DNA from: Candidatus Bathyarchaeota archaeon
Lineage (GTDB): Archaea > Thermoproteota > Bathyarchaeia > Bathyarchaeales > Bathycorpusculaceae
Direction: 5' to 3'
DNA: 64,000 nucleotides
NCBI GenBank assembly: GCA_029881805.1
Contig: JAOULW010000008.1
Span: forward strand, 1-64,000
Shown: positions 17,509-25,478 of the stretch, one piece after another
Numbering within the stretch: the stretch's first letter is position 1
Layout: the number at the start of each line of letters is the position of its first letter
Position numbers and translations under genes: made by a program
The notes under the pieces: generated by a model
Databases searched by the model: none
Told to the model about the DNA's origin: nothing
What the model saw: only the letters and a program-made list of their open reading frames with translations

Positions 17509-17655
17509 TCATTTCTCTAGTGGCAGACTGCTGTTCCAGATATCTCGGTGCAGTTTCCAGCCAGAGGCAGTATGTTTCCAGATGCTGATGTATTTTCCTT
17601 TTTCTTCGATGGGCTTTTGTCCTCTTGGTTGGATGTTGATATTATAATTGCCCAT
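17509..17655 (-). pseudogene. C-terminal fragment of a DUF4440/SnoaL-like protein
   Basis: A frame of 48 residues from ATG 17655. Its last 30 residues (GKYISIWKHTASGWKLHRDIWN) match the well-known end of DUF4440/ketosteroid-isomerase-like proteins, where a strand GKYxxxW is followed by KxxRDIWN. The full family is about 130 residues; the N-terminal two thirds are missing and a stop closes the frame about 30 codons upstream. It is probably a remnant. The rest of 17373-17843 shows only repeat copies. Confidence 0.6.
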
Positions 17656-17843
17656 AAAATTATGCAGAACAAGTGTGCACATTCCAGAATTGAGGAGTGA
17701 ATGATGGAAAAAGAATACTGAAAGTTAACATTTGTCACACTGAGATTCAAACAGTCTGTATGTAATCTTCTAGAACCTTATTCTAAACGTTTCTTGGAAA
17801 ACAAATCCCAAAGGCACGCGCTAATGCTTTCGGTCTTGCTATT

Positions 17844-18188
17844 TCATGAGGTGTTACGCTCGGAAGTGAGTGGTGCGATGTTTAAGGGTCTTCCTTGGCT
17901 GAGAGCTTGTGCAGTCTTTCTTCTCGCATTTTGAACGAGTCTCCAGATTGTTCCTCTCGAAACACCCATTTTTCGTCCAGCTTCTTCTTGTGATAGTCCT
18001 TCCAGATCGACGAGTCTGAAGGCTTCTAGTTCAGCCATTTCTATGAATATGGGTTCTAGGTTTCCTGGTGGGTCAGGAGTAAAACTGTTTACAGGCGGCG
18101 TCATCCCTAACATAATGGGTTTTGGAAATCTCCCCCTTCTGCCACATCTGTGTCTTCGTCGCCACACTGCTCTTCTTCCTCTACTCAA
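17844..18188 (-). CDS. DUF134 (UPF0251) family DNA-binding protein
   Basis: A 114-residue protein from a TTG start. After a basic Arg-rich N-terminus comes PIFIEMAELEAFRLVDLEGLSQEEAGRKMGVSRGTIWRL (residues about 47-85), the family's sigma-70-region-4-like helix-turn-helix. DUF134 genes commonly sit beside NifX-like and MinD-type Fe-S protein genes. Here the divergent operon has DUF5320, a zinc ribbon and a NifX-like gene, so it may regulate them. Confidence 0.85.
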   Translation of the reverse strand: MSRGRRAVWRRRHRCGRRGRFPKPIMLGMTPPVNSFTPDPPGNLEPIFIEMAELEAFRLVDLEGLSQEEAGRKMGVSRGTIWRLVQNARRKTAQALSQGRPLNIAPLTSERNTS

Positions 18189-18208
18189 ATTATAGTTTCA
18201 ATATCCTG

Positions 18209-18376
18209 TTAGTATGTTAAGAGATTATCTGTCTCTTCAAGAACCCACTCCAAGGTTTGTTTCATCGCTTTTCTGGCGATATTCTTCTGTTCAGTGAATG
18301 GCCCTTCGGTTTTCCTCTCCTGTTCAAGACGCTCTAGTCGTTTTCTAATCTCTTCTTCCGACCTCATTTTCTTCAT
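18209..18376 (-). CDS. Possible 55-residue charged helical protein
   Basis: A frame from ATG 18376, with a long amphipathic helix (SEEEIRKRLERLEQERKTEG) and a second helix (RKAMKQTLEWVLEET). A TATA-like AAATATATAAAAG lies about 60 bases upstream on this strand. It lies directly upstream of DUF134 and may be cotranscribed. It fills most of the 18189-18504 gap. Confidence 0.45.
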   Translation of the reverse strand: MKKMRSEEEIRKRLERLEQERKTEGPFTEQKNIARKAMKQTLEWVLEETDNLLTY

Positions 18377-18424
18377 GTCCAATGGTTTTCCAAGTTCTAT
18401 TTGGTTGATGATTCTAATGTGAAG

Positions 18425-18504
18425 CGGAACTTTTATATATTTCTGTGCACAGTCACATATTTAGAAAAGTGTGCATAAACACAAAAATAGAGGTGACATG
18501 AAAA
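18425..18504 (+). promoter_or_regulatory. Promoter region of the DUF5320 operon
   Basis: A TATA-like TTTTATATATTTC at about 18430-18442 on the plus strand is followed by a CTGTGCACAG palindrome (about 18443-18452). A GAGGTGAC ribosome site lies 11-18 bases before the ATG at 18505. The palindrome lies close to the expected transcription start and could be an operator. Confidence 0.45.
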
Positions 18505-18939
18505 ATGCCAAGAGGAGACAGAACAGGCCCATGGGGATTAGGGCCGAGAACTGGAAGAGCAGTAGGCTATTGTGCTGGTTATTTTGTGCCAGGGTTCATT
18601 AATCCTGTGCCAGGATTTGGAAGAGGGCTTGGTTTCAGCAAAGGCTGGGGCAGAGGACGAGGTCGAGGTTTTGGGAGAGGCTTTCGCAGATGGTGTTGGA
18701 CTTATCCACCTGCATATCCCTACGCATACCCGCCAGCTTACACATATCCTCCGAGCATGTATCCAGCGACACCCTTACGACAATCTCCGGAAGACGAACT
18801 AGCAGCACTGGAAGACTACAAGAAAGAAACAGAAGAGGAAAAAGCCAGCATAGAACAAGAAATCGCCGATCTAGAAACACGAATAAGAGAACTGAAGGCA
18901 AAGCTTGAACAAGAAAAGAGTCAACAACCAGGGCAGTGA
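18505..18939 (+). CDS. DUF5320 family protein
   Basis: A 144-residue protein. The start MPRGDRTGPWGLGPRTGRAVGYCAG is the hallmark of DUF5320. It is followed by a Gly/Arg-rich stretch (about 40-65), a Pro/Tyr-rich stretch (about 70-92) and a C-terminal coiled coil (about 100-140). This family travels with NifX-like proteins and MinD ATPases in anaerobes, but its biochemical role is unknown. The first gene of a short operon with a zinc ribbon and a NifX-like gene. Confidence 0.85.
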   Translation: MPRGDRTGPWGLGPRTGRAVGYCAGYFVPGFINPVPGFGRGLGFSKGWGRGRGRGFGRGFRRWCWTYPPAYPYAYPPAYTYPPSMYPATPLRQSPEDELAALEDYKKETEEEKASIEQEIADLETRIRELKAKLEQEKSQQPGQ

Positions 18940-18956
18940 ACTGTTTGAGCCTGCCA

Positions 18957-19133
18957 ATGAAAATCTTTCAATGCGGAAACTGCGGACAAACAATAGAGGT
19001 TCCACAAGGAGTCCCAAAACCACCTAGTTGCCCGAGATGCGGTGCGTCTTCTGCAATGATTCATCGCATAGACAAGGGGCCGCCCGGAGGAAGAAGAGGC
19101 GGAGGACCTCCATGGCAACGTTCCCCGCAATAA
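18957..19133 (+). CDS. Small zinc-ribbon protein
   Basis: 58 residues from the ATG at 18957. FQCGNCGQTIEVP and PSCPRCGASS form a CxxC...CxxC zinc ribbon, followed by a Gly/Arg/Pro tail (PPGGRRGGGPPW). It lies 17 bases after DUF5320 and 54 bases before the NifX-like gene. It may bind metal or partner proteins of the Fe-S cluster system. Confidence 0.7.
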   Translation: MKIFQCGNCGQTIEVPQGVPKPPSCPRCGASSAMIHRIDKGPPGGRRGGGPPWQRSPQ

Positions 19134-19187
19134 TATCCTCCCTTTTTTAGTTCCAAGAAAGGAAGTAGCTTTCCAGGAGGTATTAAG

Positions 19188-19535
19188 TTGAAAATAGGTA
19201 TTCCAACCAACGGTCGCGAAGGGTTAGAGGACAGTGTTTCAGAAGTCTTCGGCAAAGCAAAAACATTCACCATCATCGATGTTGAGAATGACAGAATCAG
19301 AAAGGTGAAAGTCATCGAAAACCCTGCATCATCCTACGAGTATGGTTCCGGCCCTGTTGTGGCGAAGACATTGGCTGATCTCAAAGTACATCTCGTAATA
19401 TCTGCTGAGCTTGGTCCTGGAGCAGCAGGTTTGCTTGAACACCACGGTATAAAAAGAATATTGGTTACGCCAAAGATGAAAGTTGCAGACGCCATAAAAG
19501 ATGCTTCAACTAGGCTGAAAGGCAAGCACATTTAG
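19188..19535 (+). CDS. NifX/NifB-type dinitrogenase cofactor-family protein
   Basis: A 115-residue protein from TTG 19188, with AGGAGGT 6 bases upstream. The fold motifs are KIGIPTNGREGLEDSVSEVFGKAKTF and EYGSGPVVAKTL...SAELGPGAAGLL. Proteins of this family (NifX, NafY, the orange protein ORP) carry metal clusters such as Fe-Mo or Mo-Cu between partners. No nitrogenase is in the window, so the role is more likely in general metal-cluster handling. It is one of three copies in the island. Confidence 0.85.
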   Translation: MKIGIPTNGREGLEDSVSEVFGKAKTFTIIDVENDRIRKVKVIENPASSYEYGSGPVVAKTLADLKVHLVISAELGPGAAGLLEHHGIKRILVTPKMKVADAIKDASTRLKGKHI

Positions 19536-19726
19536 GCAAACCTATAAACCGACCGCTATACCTCCGGAGACTGTGTAAGAAAGGGAATGGAATGTTTGGA
19601 AAAAGGCGAGTATAAATGTCCTATGTAACTTGATCTAGGCGACTTATCTGTAAGGTTAACGATCTGCCTCTCTTGACCTCAGCGCGCAGAATCAGTAGTT
19701 TCTTAGCCTATGCTTTTTCTCAGTCT

Positions 19727-20191
19727 TCAGCTGTACCTTAGCCGCGTTTGCTCGTCCGTCAATATGTGCTTCAATTTTTCGTTCCATTCATGCGAACTCC
19801 AGGTTCCTAAAGCTTGGTGAGTATTGTAGTAGCTTTGTGGAACTGGATGTGTACCAATAATAACATCTACGTCATATTTCTCTTTGATGAAATTATTGAA
19901 ATGGTCAATATACGGGCATGGAGGATAGCCTACTACCATACCTGTTGCCAAATGAACAATTCTAGCGCCATTTTTCTTCATCTCTTCAATGCAATACTCT
20001 ATGTTTCCGCCGGGGCATCCCCCGCATGTGGTGTATCCTACTAGCTCCACTTCGTGGTTTTTGTAAATGCTAAAAGCGCCTTCTCTGTTTCTTAATGCTT
20101 TGAGACATTTGCCTCCTGCACAAGTATGGTAACGGTCACAGATGATTATACCAATATTCTTCTTTTGTCTGGTCATGCAAGTCACGTTCAT
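19727..20191 (-). CDS. CGGC domain protein
   Basis: A 154-residue protein. It contains IIICDRYHTCAGGKCLKAL near residues 15-33, GYTTCGGCPGGNIEYC near 53-68 and GYPPCPYIDHF near 88. The CGGC motif defines this family of putative metal-binding proteins. The Cys pairs could bind a cluster or metal. It lies at the downstream end of the minus-strand redox island. ATG at 20173 is an alternative start. Function unproven. Confidence 0.8.
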   Translation of the reverse strand: MNVTCMTRQKKNIGIIICDRYHTCAGGKCLKALRNREGAFSIYKNHEVELVGYTTCGGCPGGNIEYCIEEMKKNGARIVHLATGMVVGYPPCPYIDHFNNFIKEKYDVDVIIGTHPVPQSYYNTHQALGTWSSHEWNEKLKHILTDEQTRLRYS

Positions 20192-20380
20192 TTGCTATTC
20201 CATACTGTTATTTATCACTTGCCAAGAGAGAATGGTTATTCCAAATCATACAACTAATGGCAAAGCAGTTGCATTCCATCATGCTTGTAAGTTAACAGTA
20301 AGAACGAGATCGACTAGAAGCTTGAAGCTCCAAAAAAACAGATCAATGAAGTTCAAAAGACTAAGCGCTTTAGGGTTTCA

Positions 20381-20599
20381 CTATTCAATCTTCTCGATTA
20401 TTATGGCCTTGACAGGACAAGCTTCGGCAAGCTGCTTGACGCGATCGTAGATGTCCGCAGAGAAAACTCCCAGAGACTCACCTTCTCGGTTCTGGCTCAG
20501 TAGTTGTGATAGAGTCTTTGCGTGAGTGGGACATTGCCCAGTTGATATGCCACAGTCAATGCACCGATCTCTATTAATGATAACTCTATATTTTTTCAT
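20381..20599 (-). CDS. Single-cluster ferredoxin
   Basis: About 72 residues from the ATG at 20599 (frame open to 20617). CIDCGISTGQCP near residue 13 and EACPVKAIIIEKIE at the C-terminus supply four Cys for one 4Fe-4S cluster, with the second cluster lost. The spacing CxxCx5C in the first motif is unusual (normally CxxCxxC). It is probably an electron carrier for the neighbouring radical SAM protein or ATPases. Confidence 0.75.
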   Translation of the reverse strand: MKKYRVIINRDRCIDCGISTGQCPTHAKTLSQLLSQNREGESLGVFSADIYDRVKQLAEACPVKAIIIEKIE

Positions 20600-20666
20600 A
20601 CAAATCTCATCTATCACAACTGAAATTTAAAGCACATGCCCAATTCCTCTATCTGGAAAAAGCGTA

Positions 20667-21668
20667 TCAGCGTCCTTCACCATCAGCCTTCATTCTACTC
20701 GTAGTTTTCCTCATGTAATATGTGTTTCCTTCATATTCAAGCTCTAGGAGTTTGCCTTCTTGCAACAGCTTGTGCATAATTTGCCAGTCCGTATTTGCTT
20801 TTTTTAGAAACTTTTCCACCGCTTCTTTACGCATGGGATGCACCGTTGTTATGCTCAGCAAATCCTCTTCGACCTTTCCTGTAAAAGCGAAGGCATCGCC
20901 CTCATAGCCTATCAAATATTCAACTCTGTCTACGCCAAGTTTTTCAGAGAACACTTGAAAGGCTCTGTTCACTGCCTCTTCTTTTGGCGTTCTGACCCAA
21001 TTCTCAGTTGGAGGTCTTGTCGGAACAGCAATATACGCCCTATTCAGCCTTTCCAGGCTTTCCAAAAAGTCTGCAATCTTCTGAAACTCGTTCCCGTAAT
21101 CCACGCTTTCTACAAGCATCGTTTCACTAATAATTGTTCCCTTGTACTCTTTTGCAAATGTGGCCATACCTTCCATGACAAGACCAAGTCTCAAATCTTT
21201 GCTAGGTCTGTTTACCCTTCTCCATATTCTGTCACTTACAGCATCCACTTTTAGAGACATCATGTCTGCTTTCCCCAGATCCTCTCTTACGTCTCTCCGC
21301 CAAACAAGCGAAGCATTAGTTAAAACAGCCACTCTTATTCCAATCTGCTTTAGAAGAGATATCTCGCTGCCAAGGTTAATGTCTAAAGTTGGTTCGCCAT
21401 CTGGAGCAAAAGTCAAATAGTCAATACTCTCGTTTCTCAGGCTTGCTCTTTGAATTTTCTTTTTCACTTCCGTCACGATTTTTTCTGGCTTGTGAAAAAT
21501 TCGCCTTTCACATGTCATGTTTGTAGTCTTTCCCACTTGACAATAAACGCATGAATATGAGCAGTTTTTGGCAGGGATATTGTTTATTCCCAGACTTCTT
21601 CCTAAACGTCTCGAAGGAACAGGACCAAAGACTAATGTTTCCATCCTTGGCAAGTCATTGACTTCCAC
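20667..21668 (-). CDS. Radical SAM protein, COG0731 type
   Basis: A 333-residue protein. NCSYSCVYCQVG near residues 32-43 is the CxxxCxxC site that binds the SAM-cleaving 4Fe-4S cluster. LTFAPDGEPTLD near 85 is the GGE-like motif. The start MxTLVFGPVPSRRLGRSLG is typical of archaeal COG0731 proteins, whose substrate is not settled. The GTG at 21668 overlaps the preceding gene by 14 bases; the ATG at 21644 is an alternative. Context suggests cofactor or cluster maturation. Confidence 0.85.
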   Translation of the reverse strand: MEVNDLPRMETLVFGPVPSRRLGRSLGINNIPAKNCSYSCVYCQVGKTTNMTCERRIFHKPEKIVTEVKKKIQRASLRNESIDYLTFAPDGEPTLDINLGSEISLLKQIGIRVAVLTNASLVWRRDVREDLGKADMMSLKVDAVSDRIWRRVNRPSKDLRLGLVMEGMATFAKEYKGTIISETMLVESVDYGNEFQKIADFLESLERLNRAYIAVPTRPPTENWVRTPKEEAVNRAFQVFSEKLGVDRVEYLIGYEGDAFAFTGKVEEDLLSITTVHPMRKEAVEKFLKKANTDWQIMHKLLQEGKLLELEYEGNTYYMRKTTSRMKADGEGR

Positions 21669-22530
21669 ATTTCAAAGCTGAAACGGTTCTTTTCCACATC
21701 TCGATTATTTTTTTCGCGATTCTGCTTTCAGATGCGTATTCAACAATAGGCTTTTCGTTAACCATGGCTTCCGTAGCTATCGGGTTGAAGGGTATTTTTC
21801 CAATGACTTCAACTCCATTCTCGCCGCAAAAGTCCACGATTCTCTTCGTATTTTCGTCGTTGATGTCATGCATGTTTATGCAAACAAAAGGTCGCACATT
21901 AAAATGCCCTAACAAACGCAACACTCGTTCAAGGTCGTGAATTCCCGACATTGTCGGTTCTGTAACGATTAAACCCGCGTCTACTCCGGTAACCGAAGCT
22001 ATTACTGGGCAACCTATTCCGGGCGAGCCATCAATTATGACGAGATCAGCGTGTTCTTTTTCAGCCAGCACTTTGGCGTTTTGTCTTACTAAGGTCACAA
22101 GTTTTCCCGAATTCGATTCGCCAGGATTCAACAATGCGTGAGCCATAAAACCATACTTTGTCTCTGAGATGTAAGCATGTCCGGAAACACGTTCAGTCAA
22201 TGTTATTGCACTTACTTGGCAGACAAGACTACAGACACCACAACCTTCGCACGAAATAGGATCAATTTGCAGGTTTTCTGTTATTGCATTGAAATTGCAT
22301 TTCTCTCGACATAAATCGCATTTTGTGCATTTTGTTTCGTTAATTGTTGCTAGTTTTGAACCTCTGAACTCTTGTGTTTTGACTATTTTTGGATGCAGAA
22401 GAATGTGCAGGTCAGGAGCGTCTACATCGCAGTCGGCCACAACTGCATTGCGGGCTAAAACTGCAAAAGAGGCGGTTATCGTTGTTTTACCTGTGCCACC
22501 CTTTCCACTTAGAATGGTAAGTTGCTTCAT
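21655..22530 (-). CDS. MinD-type P-loop ATPase with inserted ferredoxin domain (second copy)
   Basis: About 291 residues from the ATG at 22530, which overlaps the previous gene's stop by 4 bases. The deviant Walker A, SGKGGTGKTT, is at residues 6-15. The inserted ferredoxin pair is CTKCDLCREKCN near 65 and CEGCGVCSLVCQ near 95. VIIDGSPGIGCP is the Walker B region. This COG1149 family is paired in tandem in many anaerobes, for example in the orange-protein operon of Desulfovibrio. The role is probably ATP-driven cluster or electron transfer. Confidence 0.88.
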   Translation of the reverse strand: MKQLTILSGKGGTGKTTITASFAVLARNAVVADCDVDAPDLHILLHPKIVKTQEFRGSKLATINETKCTKCDLCREKCNFNAITENLQIDPISCEGCGVCSLVCQVSAITLTERVSGHAYISETKYGFMAHALLNPGESNSGKLVTLVRQNAKVLAEKEHADLVIIDGSPGIGCPVIASVTGVDAGLIVTEPTMSGIHDLERVLRLLGHFNVRPFVCINMHDINDENTKRIVDFCGENGVEVIGKIPFNPIATEAMVNEKPIVEYASESRIAKKIIEMWKRTVSALKCGSQ

Positions 22531-23363
22531 TTGTTGACAAACTTCCTCACAGTGGTAAAAAGAGCCTGAAGCTTTATTTTCCATTCAGGCATTTCTTGGC
22601 TGAATGGTATGCCTCTGGAATAAAGCTCTGCTATTCTTCTCTCATACGGAATTTCAAGTAATATTGGGATGCCTTTTTCTTCGCAGTATTCATAAACTCT
22701 ATTGTCGCCAACACCTGCACGATTGATTACGACGCCGAAGGGAATTCTCATGCTTTCTAAGACTTGAATCATTATCTTCAAATCATGAAGGCCGAAAGGC
22801 GTTGGTTCTGTTACAAGAATGCAAAAGTCGCTATCTTTGACGGTTTGTATGACAGGGCATGAAGTGCCTGGCGGCGAATCAAGAATCACGTTCTTGCCTT
22901 TTTCAATACGCCTTTTGACTTCTTTTATGACTGGAACAGCCATTGGTTCGCCCACTTCAAGCTCTCCATATACCAACTCCAGACCGCCAGCTGAACCAAG
23001 CTTCAAAGTTCCAATCTTGTGCTGATCTTCACTGATTGCCTCTTTTGGACAGACAAGAGCACATCCACCGCAACTGTGGCACAGGTCTGGAAAAACCAGA
23101 ACTTTGTCTGAGCCTATAAAAAGGGCGTTATATTGGCAGAAACCGGCGCATTCTCCGCAGCGGTCACATAATTTCTCATTCACGATTGGGACAGAAACAG
23201 TGACCGCTTGGGTTTGGCTTATCTTAGGGTTTAGGAAAAGGTGAGCGTTTGACTCCTCAACGTCACAGTCAAGAAGTTGAACATTCCCTATTGAAAGCGC
23301 CATGTTTACAGCTACTGATGTTTTTCCCGTTCCTCCTTTTCCGCTCGCTACCGAAACTATCAT
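22527..23363 (-). CDS. MinD-type P-loop ATPase with inserted ferredoxin domain (first copy)
   Basis: A 278-residue paralog of the next gene. VASGKGGTGKTS is at residues 5-16, and the ferredoxin insert has CDRCGECAGFCQ near 65 and CHSCGGCALVCP near 93. VILDSPPGTSCP is the Walker B region. The two genes overlap by 4 bases and probably make a heterodimer. Both ATP sites and all eight cluster Cys are present in each copy, so neither looks decayed. Confidence 0.88.
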   Translation of the reverse strand: MIVSVASGKGGTGKTSVAVNMALSIGNVQLLDCDVEESNAHLFLNPKISQTQAVTVSVPIVNEKLCDRCGECAGFCQYNALFIGSDKVLVFPDLCHSCGGCALVCPKEAISEDQHKIGTLKLGSAGGLELVYGELEVGEPMAVPVIKEVKRRIEKGKNVILDSPPGTSCPVIQTVKDSDFCILVTEPTPFGLHDLKIMIQVLESMRIPFGVVINRAGVGDNRVYEYCEEKGIPILLEIPYERRIAELYSRGIPFSQEMPEWKIKLQALFTTVRKFVNK

Positions 23364-23402
23364 AGGACAACCAGTTAAAACAGAATTTTCTGATAGATTC
23401 GA

Positions 23403-24086
23403 CTATGTTCTTTTTTGTGATTCTACTATGCCTTTATGATAATCACTGTAGAGTGCTATCACTGGATTGTGACCTAGTAGACGATCTTTGACGATAAGAG
23501 TCGTGACTGGAGCTTCAGGGTTTATAGTGAAGAGCATGTCGTGTCCAACGCAAAGACCAACAATCACATTGATATCGGTCCCTACATCATTTAGAAGCTG
23601 TGCTTGAAGAACTGGGTTACAACCTGCCTCGTATTTTGAAGCTTTGCCAATCTTGTATTCTTTGGCAACGCCAAGTTTTGTCTTGTCAATCCCTCCACAT
23701 TTGCACAAAACTGAAGCAACGGCAAAACCAGACTTTCCTAGCACCTTTACAATTCTCGCCGCCTCATCGCGCATCCCAGCACAAAAGGCTAATCCAATCT
23801 TTCGTGCATGAATTAGCTTGCCAAACTCGACTAGTTCTTTGATTCTGGGACGGACAGCCATGCGCACACCTCTAACCAATTCGTATGCTTCTTTTTCTGT
23901 CACAGTAGCTGGAACGTAGATTTTTCTCACGTTCTCTTGTCCATACCTCTCTGTCACAGCTTTGATAGTAATTTCGCTTATTTTCATTGGGCAGAACTTG
24001 GGGAGAACGTTTTTGCTGACTTCGTCTCCGTGCATGCGTTGGCAAAAGGTATTCGAACACTTGGCGCATTGAGGTAAAGTCGCCAT
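23403..24086 (-). CDS. DUF1847 family metal-binding protein
   Basis: About 227 residues from the ATG at 24086, chosen for AGGAG 9-10 bases upstream; the longer frame starts at 24131. Cys-rich motifs are QCAKCSNTFCQRMHG at the N-terminus, AFCAGMRDEA near 118, CKCGGID near 142, AGCNPVLQA near 170 and GLCVGHDMLF near 190. This is the DUF1847 pattern, a conserved anaerobe protein thought to bind a metal or cluster. It sits directly after the NifU-like scaffold gene. Confidence 0.85.
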   Translation of the reverse strand: MATLPQCAKCSNTFCQRMHGDEVSKNVLPKFCPMKISEITIKAVTERYGQENVRKIYVPATVTEKEAYELVRGVRMAVRPRIKELVEFGKLIHARKIGLAFCAGMRDEAARIVKVLGKSGFAVASVLCKCGGIDKTKLGVAKEYKIGKASKYEAGCNPVLQAQLLNDVGTDINVIVGLCVGHDMLFTINPEAPVTTLIVKDRLLGHNPVIALYSDYHKGIVESQKRT

Positions 24087-24090
24087 TTTC

Positions 24091-24546
24091 TCATTCTCCT
24101 TTACATGACAATGAAGGTTTACTTCCTTCATAATTCACTATCGCTTTTTTCAATGTTCTTATCACAAGCTCAATGCAATCTATTTTTGGATCAGGCAAAC
24201 CTCCAAGTTTATTGAACACATTCTCTTCAGTAATCTCCTTAGCAGCTTCAATGGTCTTACCTTTCAATAGGCTCGTCACTGCAGAAGCCGCAGTAGCAAC
24301 ACCTGGACAACCGAGACATTGGAATTTCGCGTCTTTTATGACATGATTCGTGTCTAGAGCTAAGTATAGTCTGACTACATCTCCGCAGGGACCAGTGTGA
24401 GTCTCAACTATATCGGGCTTCTCTAGCACGCCCATGTTGACTTTGTTTAAGTATAACTCGATAGCCTTGTCAGAATATCCCGATTCTTTCAACAATTCGA
24501 GTTCTTCTTTGGTTGCTTTCTTTTGCATTTCCTCACGTCCGTTCAA
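24091..24546 (-). CDS. NifU/IscU-like Fe-S scaffold protein
   Basis: A 151-residue protein; start TTG 24546 or ATG 24528. An N-terminal helical extension (about 35 residues, KEELELLKESGYSDKAIELY) precedes the NifU-N fold. The ligand set is GPCGD near 54, FQCLGCP near 75 and KIDCIEL near 122. The CxxC in the second motif and the extension differ from standard IscU. It probably assembles Fe-S clusters for the proteins of this island. Confidence 0.8.
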   Translation of the reverse strand: MNGREEMQKKATKEELELLKESGYSDKAIELYLNKVNMGVLEKPDIVETHTGPCGDVVRLYLALDTNHVIKDAKFQCLGCPGVATAASAVTSLLKGKTIEAAKEITEENVFNKLGGLPDPKIDCIELVIRTLKKAIVNYEGSKPSLSCKGE

Positions 24547-24569
24547 TTATACTGCGAACACAGTATTTT

Positions 24570-24944
24570 CTAGTGGTGGTCCGCGTGATGACAGCCTTCT
24601 GTTAGTTCCTGAAGAATATCTTTATTATATGCAGCCACATTGCCTGCCACTGTGTTGACGTTAGCCTTCAAAACAGCAACACCAGCGTCCTGAAAAGCGC
24701 TTAAACCCCTAGGGCCCATTCCGTAAACTATTATCGCGTTTGGCTTCAGTTTCACTATGTGATCATGGCTTTGCCCCATGCCGCCAGCATGTTCACCGAC
24801 ATTTGGCACTGTTTTCACGTTTGAAACATTTCCACTCTCGTCCAGTTCAACAACAGCGAAGTAAGGCGCCCTTCCAAAATGTTCAGCTACTTGCGCACCC
24901 AAACCACTTTCGTCTACTACTGGAATCACAACTCTAAATCCCAC
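24570..24944 (-). CDS. NifX/ORP-like cofactor-family protein
   Basis: A 124-residue protein from a GTG start at 24944 that shares a base with the preceding TAG stop; GGAGGTGACG is the ribosome site. Motifs: VAEHFGRAPYFAVVEL and IVYGMGPRGLSAFQDAGV. A His-rich tail (CHHADHH) ends the protein and may bind metal. It is coupled with a second NifX-like gene. Confidence 0.85.
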   Translation of the reverse strand: MGFRVVIPVVDESGLGAQVAEHFGRAPYFAVVELDESGNVSNVKTVPNVGEHAGGMGQSHDHIVKLKPNAIIVYGMGPRGLSAFQDAGVAVLKANVNTVAGNVAAYNKDILQELTEGCHHADHH

Positions 24945-25429
24945 TACGTCACCTCCTTCTTTCTTAACTCCTGAAATCTTGAGTTCTTGTGTTTCATGTC
25001 TTCAGGCTCTTTATTGTTCATGTTTTCTAAGTGCCCCATTGTCCTCGTCCCCCTACTCCGTCCTCTACCCATACCAAAATGTCCACCAACAGTTGGTGCG
25101 CCGGTCTCCACTAGTTCGCCTCTCTTGTATTTCTCAACAACTTCTTGCACTGTTCCAAAAGCACCTGTCACGATTTTTATTCCCGCCGCTGACAACGCTT
25201 GAAACGCGTTTGGACCGACATTTCCAGTTATGAGCACTTTAGCACCTTTGCTCGCTATGGTTTGAGCTGCTTGAATTCCAGCACCGCCCGTTGCGCCAGA
25301 AGCCATGTTTTGAATGACCTCAAATTGCATGTTTTCAGAGTCTACGATCACAAAGTATGGGCATCTGCCAAACCTTGGGTCTATCGGGGAGTCCAAGCTG
25401 TTTGATGCTGCTGATACACATATTTTCAT
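24944..25429 (-). CDS. NifX/ORP-like cofactor-family protein, Gly/Arg tail
   Basis: A 161-residue protein. Residues 1-115 carry the family fold (IDPRFGRCPYFVIVD, ITGNVGPNAFQALSAAGI), followed by GHFGMGRGRSRGTR and a charged tail. The MGRGRG-type tail is common in anaerobe ORP-like proteins. It begins 49 bases after the CdhA stop, so it probably belongs to the same transcript. Confidence 0.85.
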   Translation of the reverse strand: MKICVSAASNSLDSPIDPRFGRCPYFVIVDSENMQFEVIQNMASGATGGAGIQAAQTIASKGAKVLITGNVGPNAFQALSAAGIKIVTGAFGTVQEVVEKYKRGELVETGAPTVGGHFGMGRGRSRGTRTMGHLENMNNKEPEDMKHKNSRFQELRKKEVT

Positions 25430-25478
25430 TCAATCACCTCTCTTGATCCAGTTTTTCATGTTGCTTTAAAACCAACAG

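Noticed and set aside
19587-19628. A 13-codon peptide (MECLEKGEYKCPM)
   Set aside because: It has two Cys and a purine-rich leader, but is too short to support without expression data.
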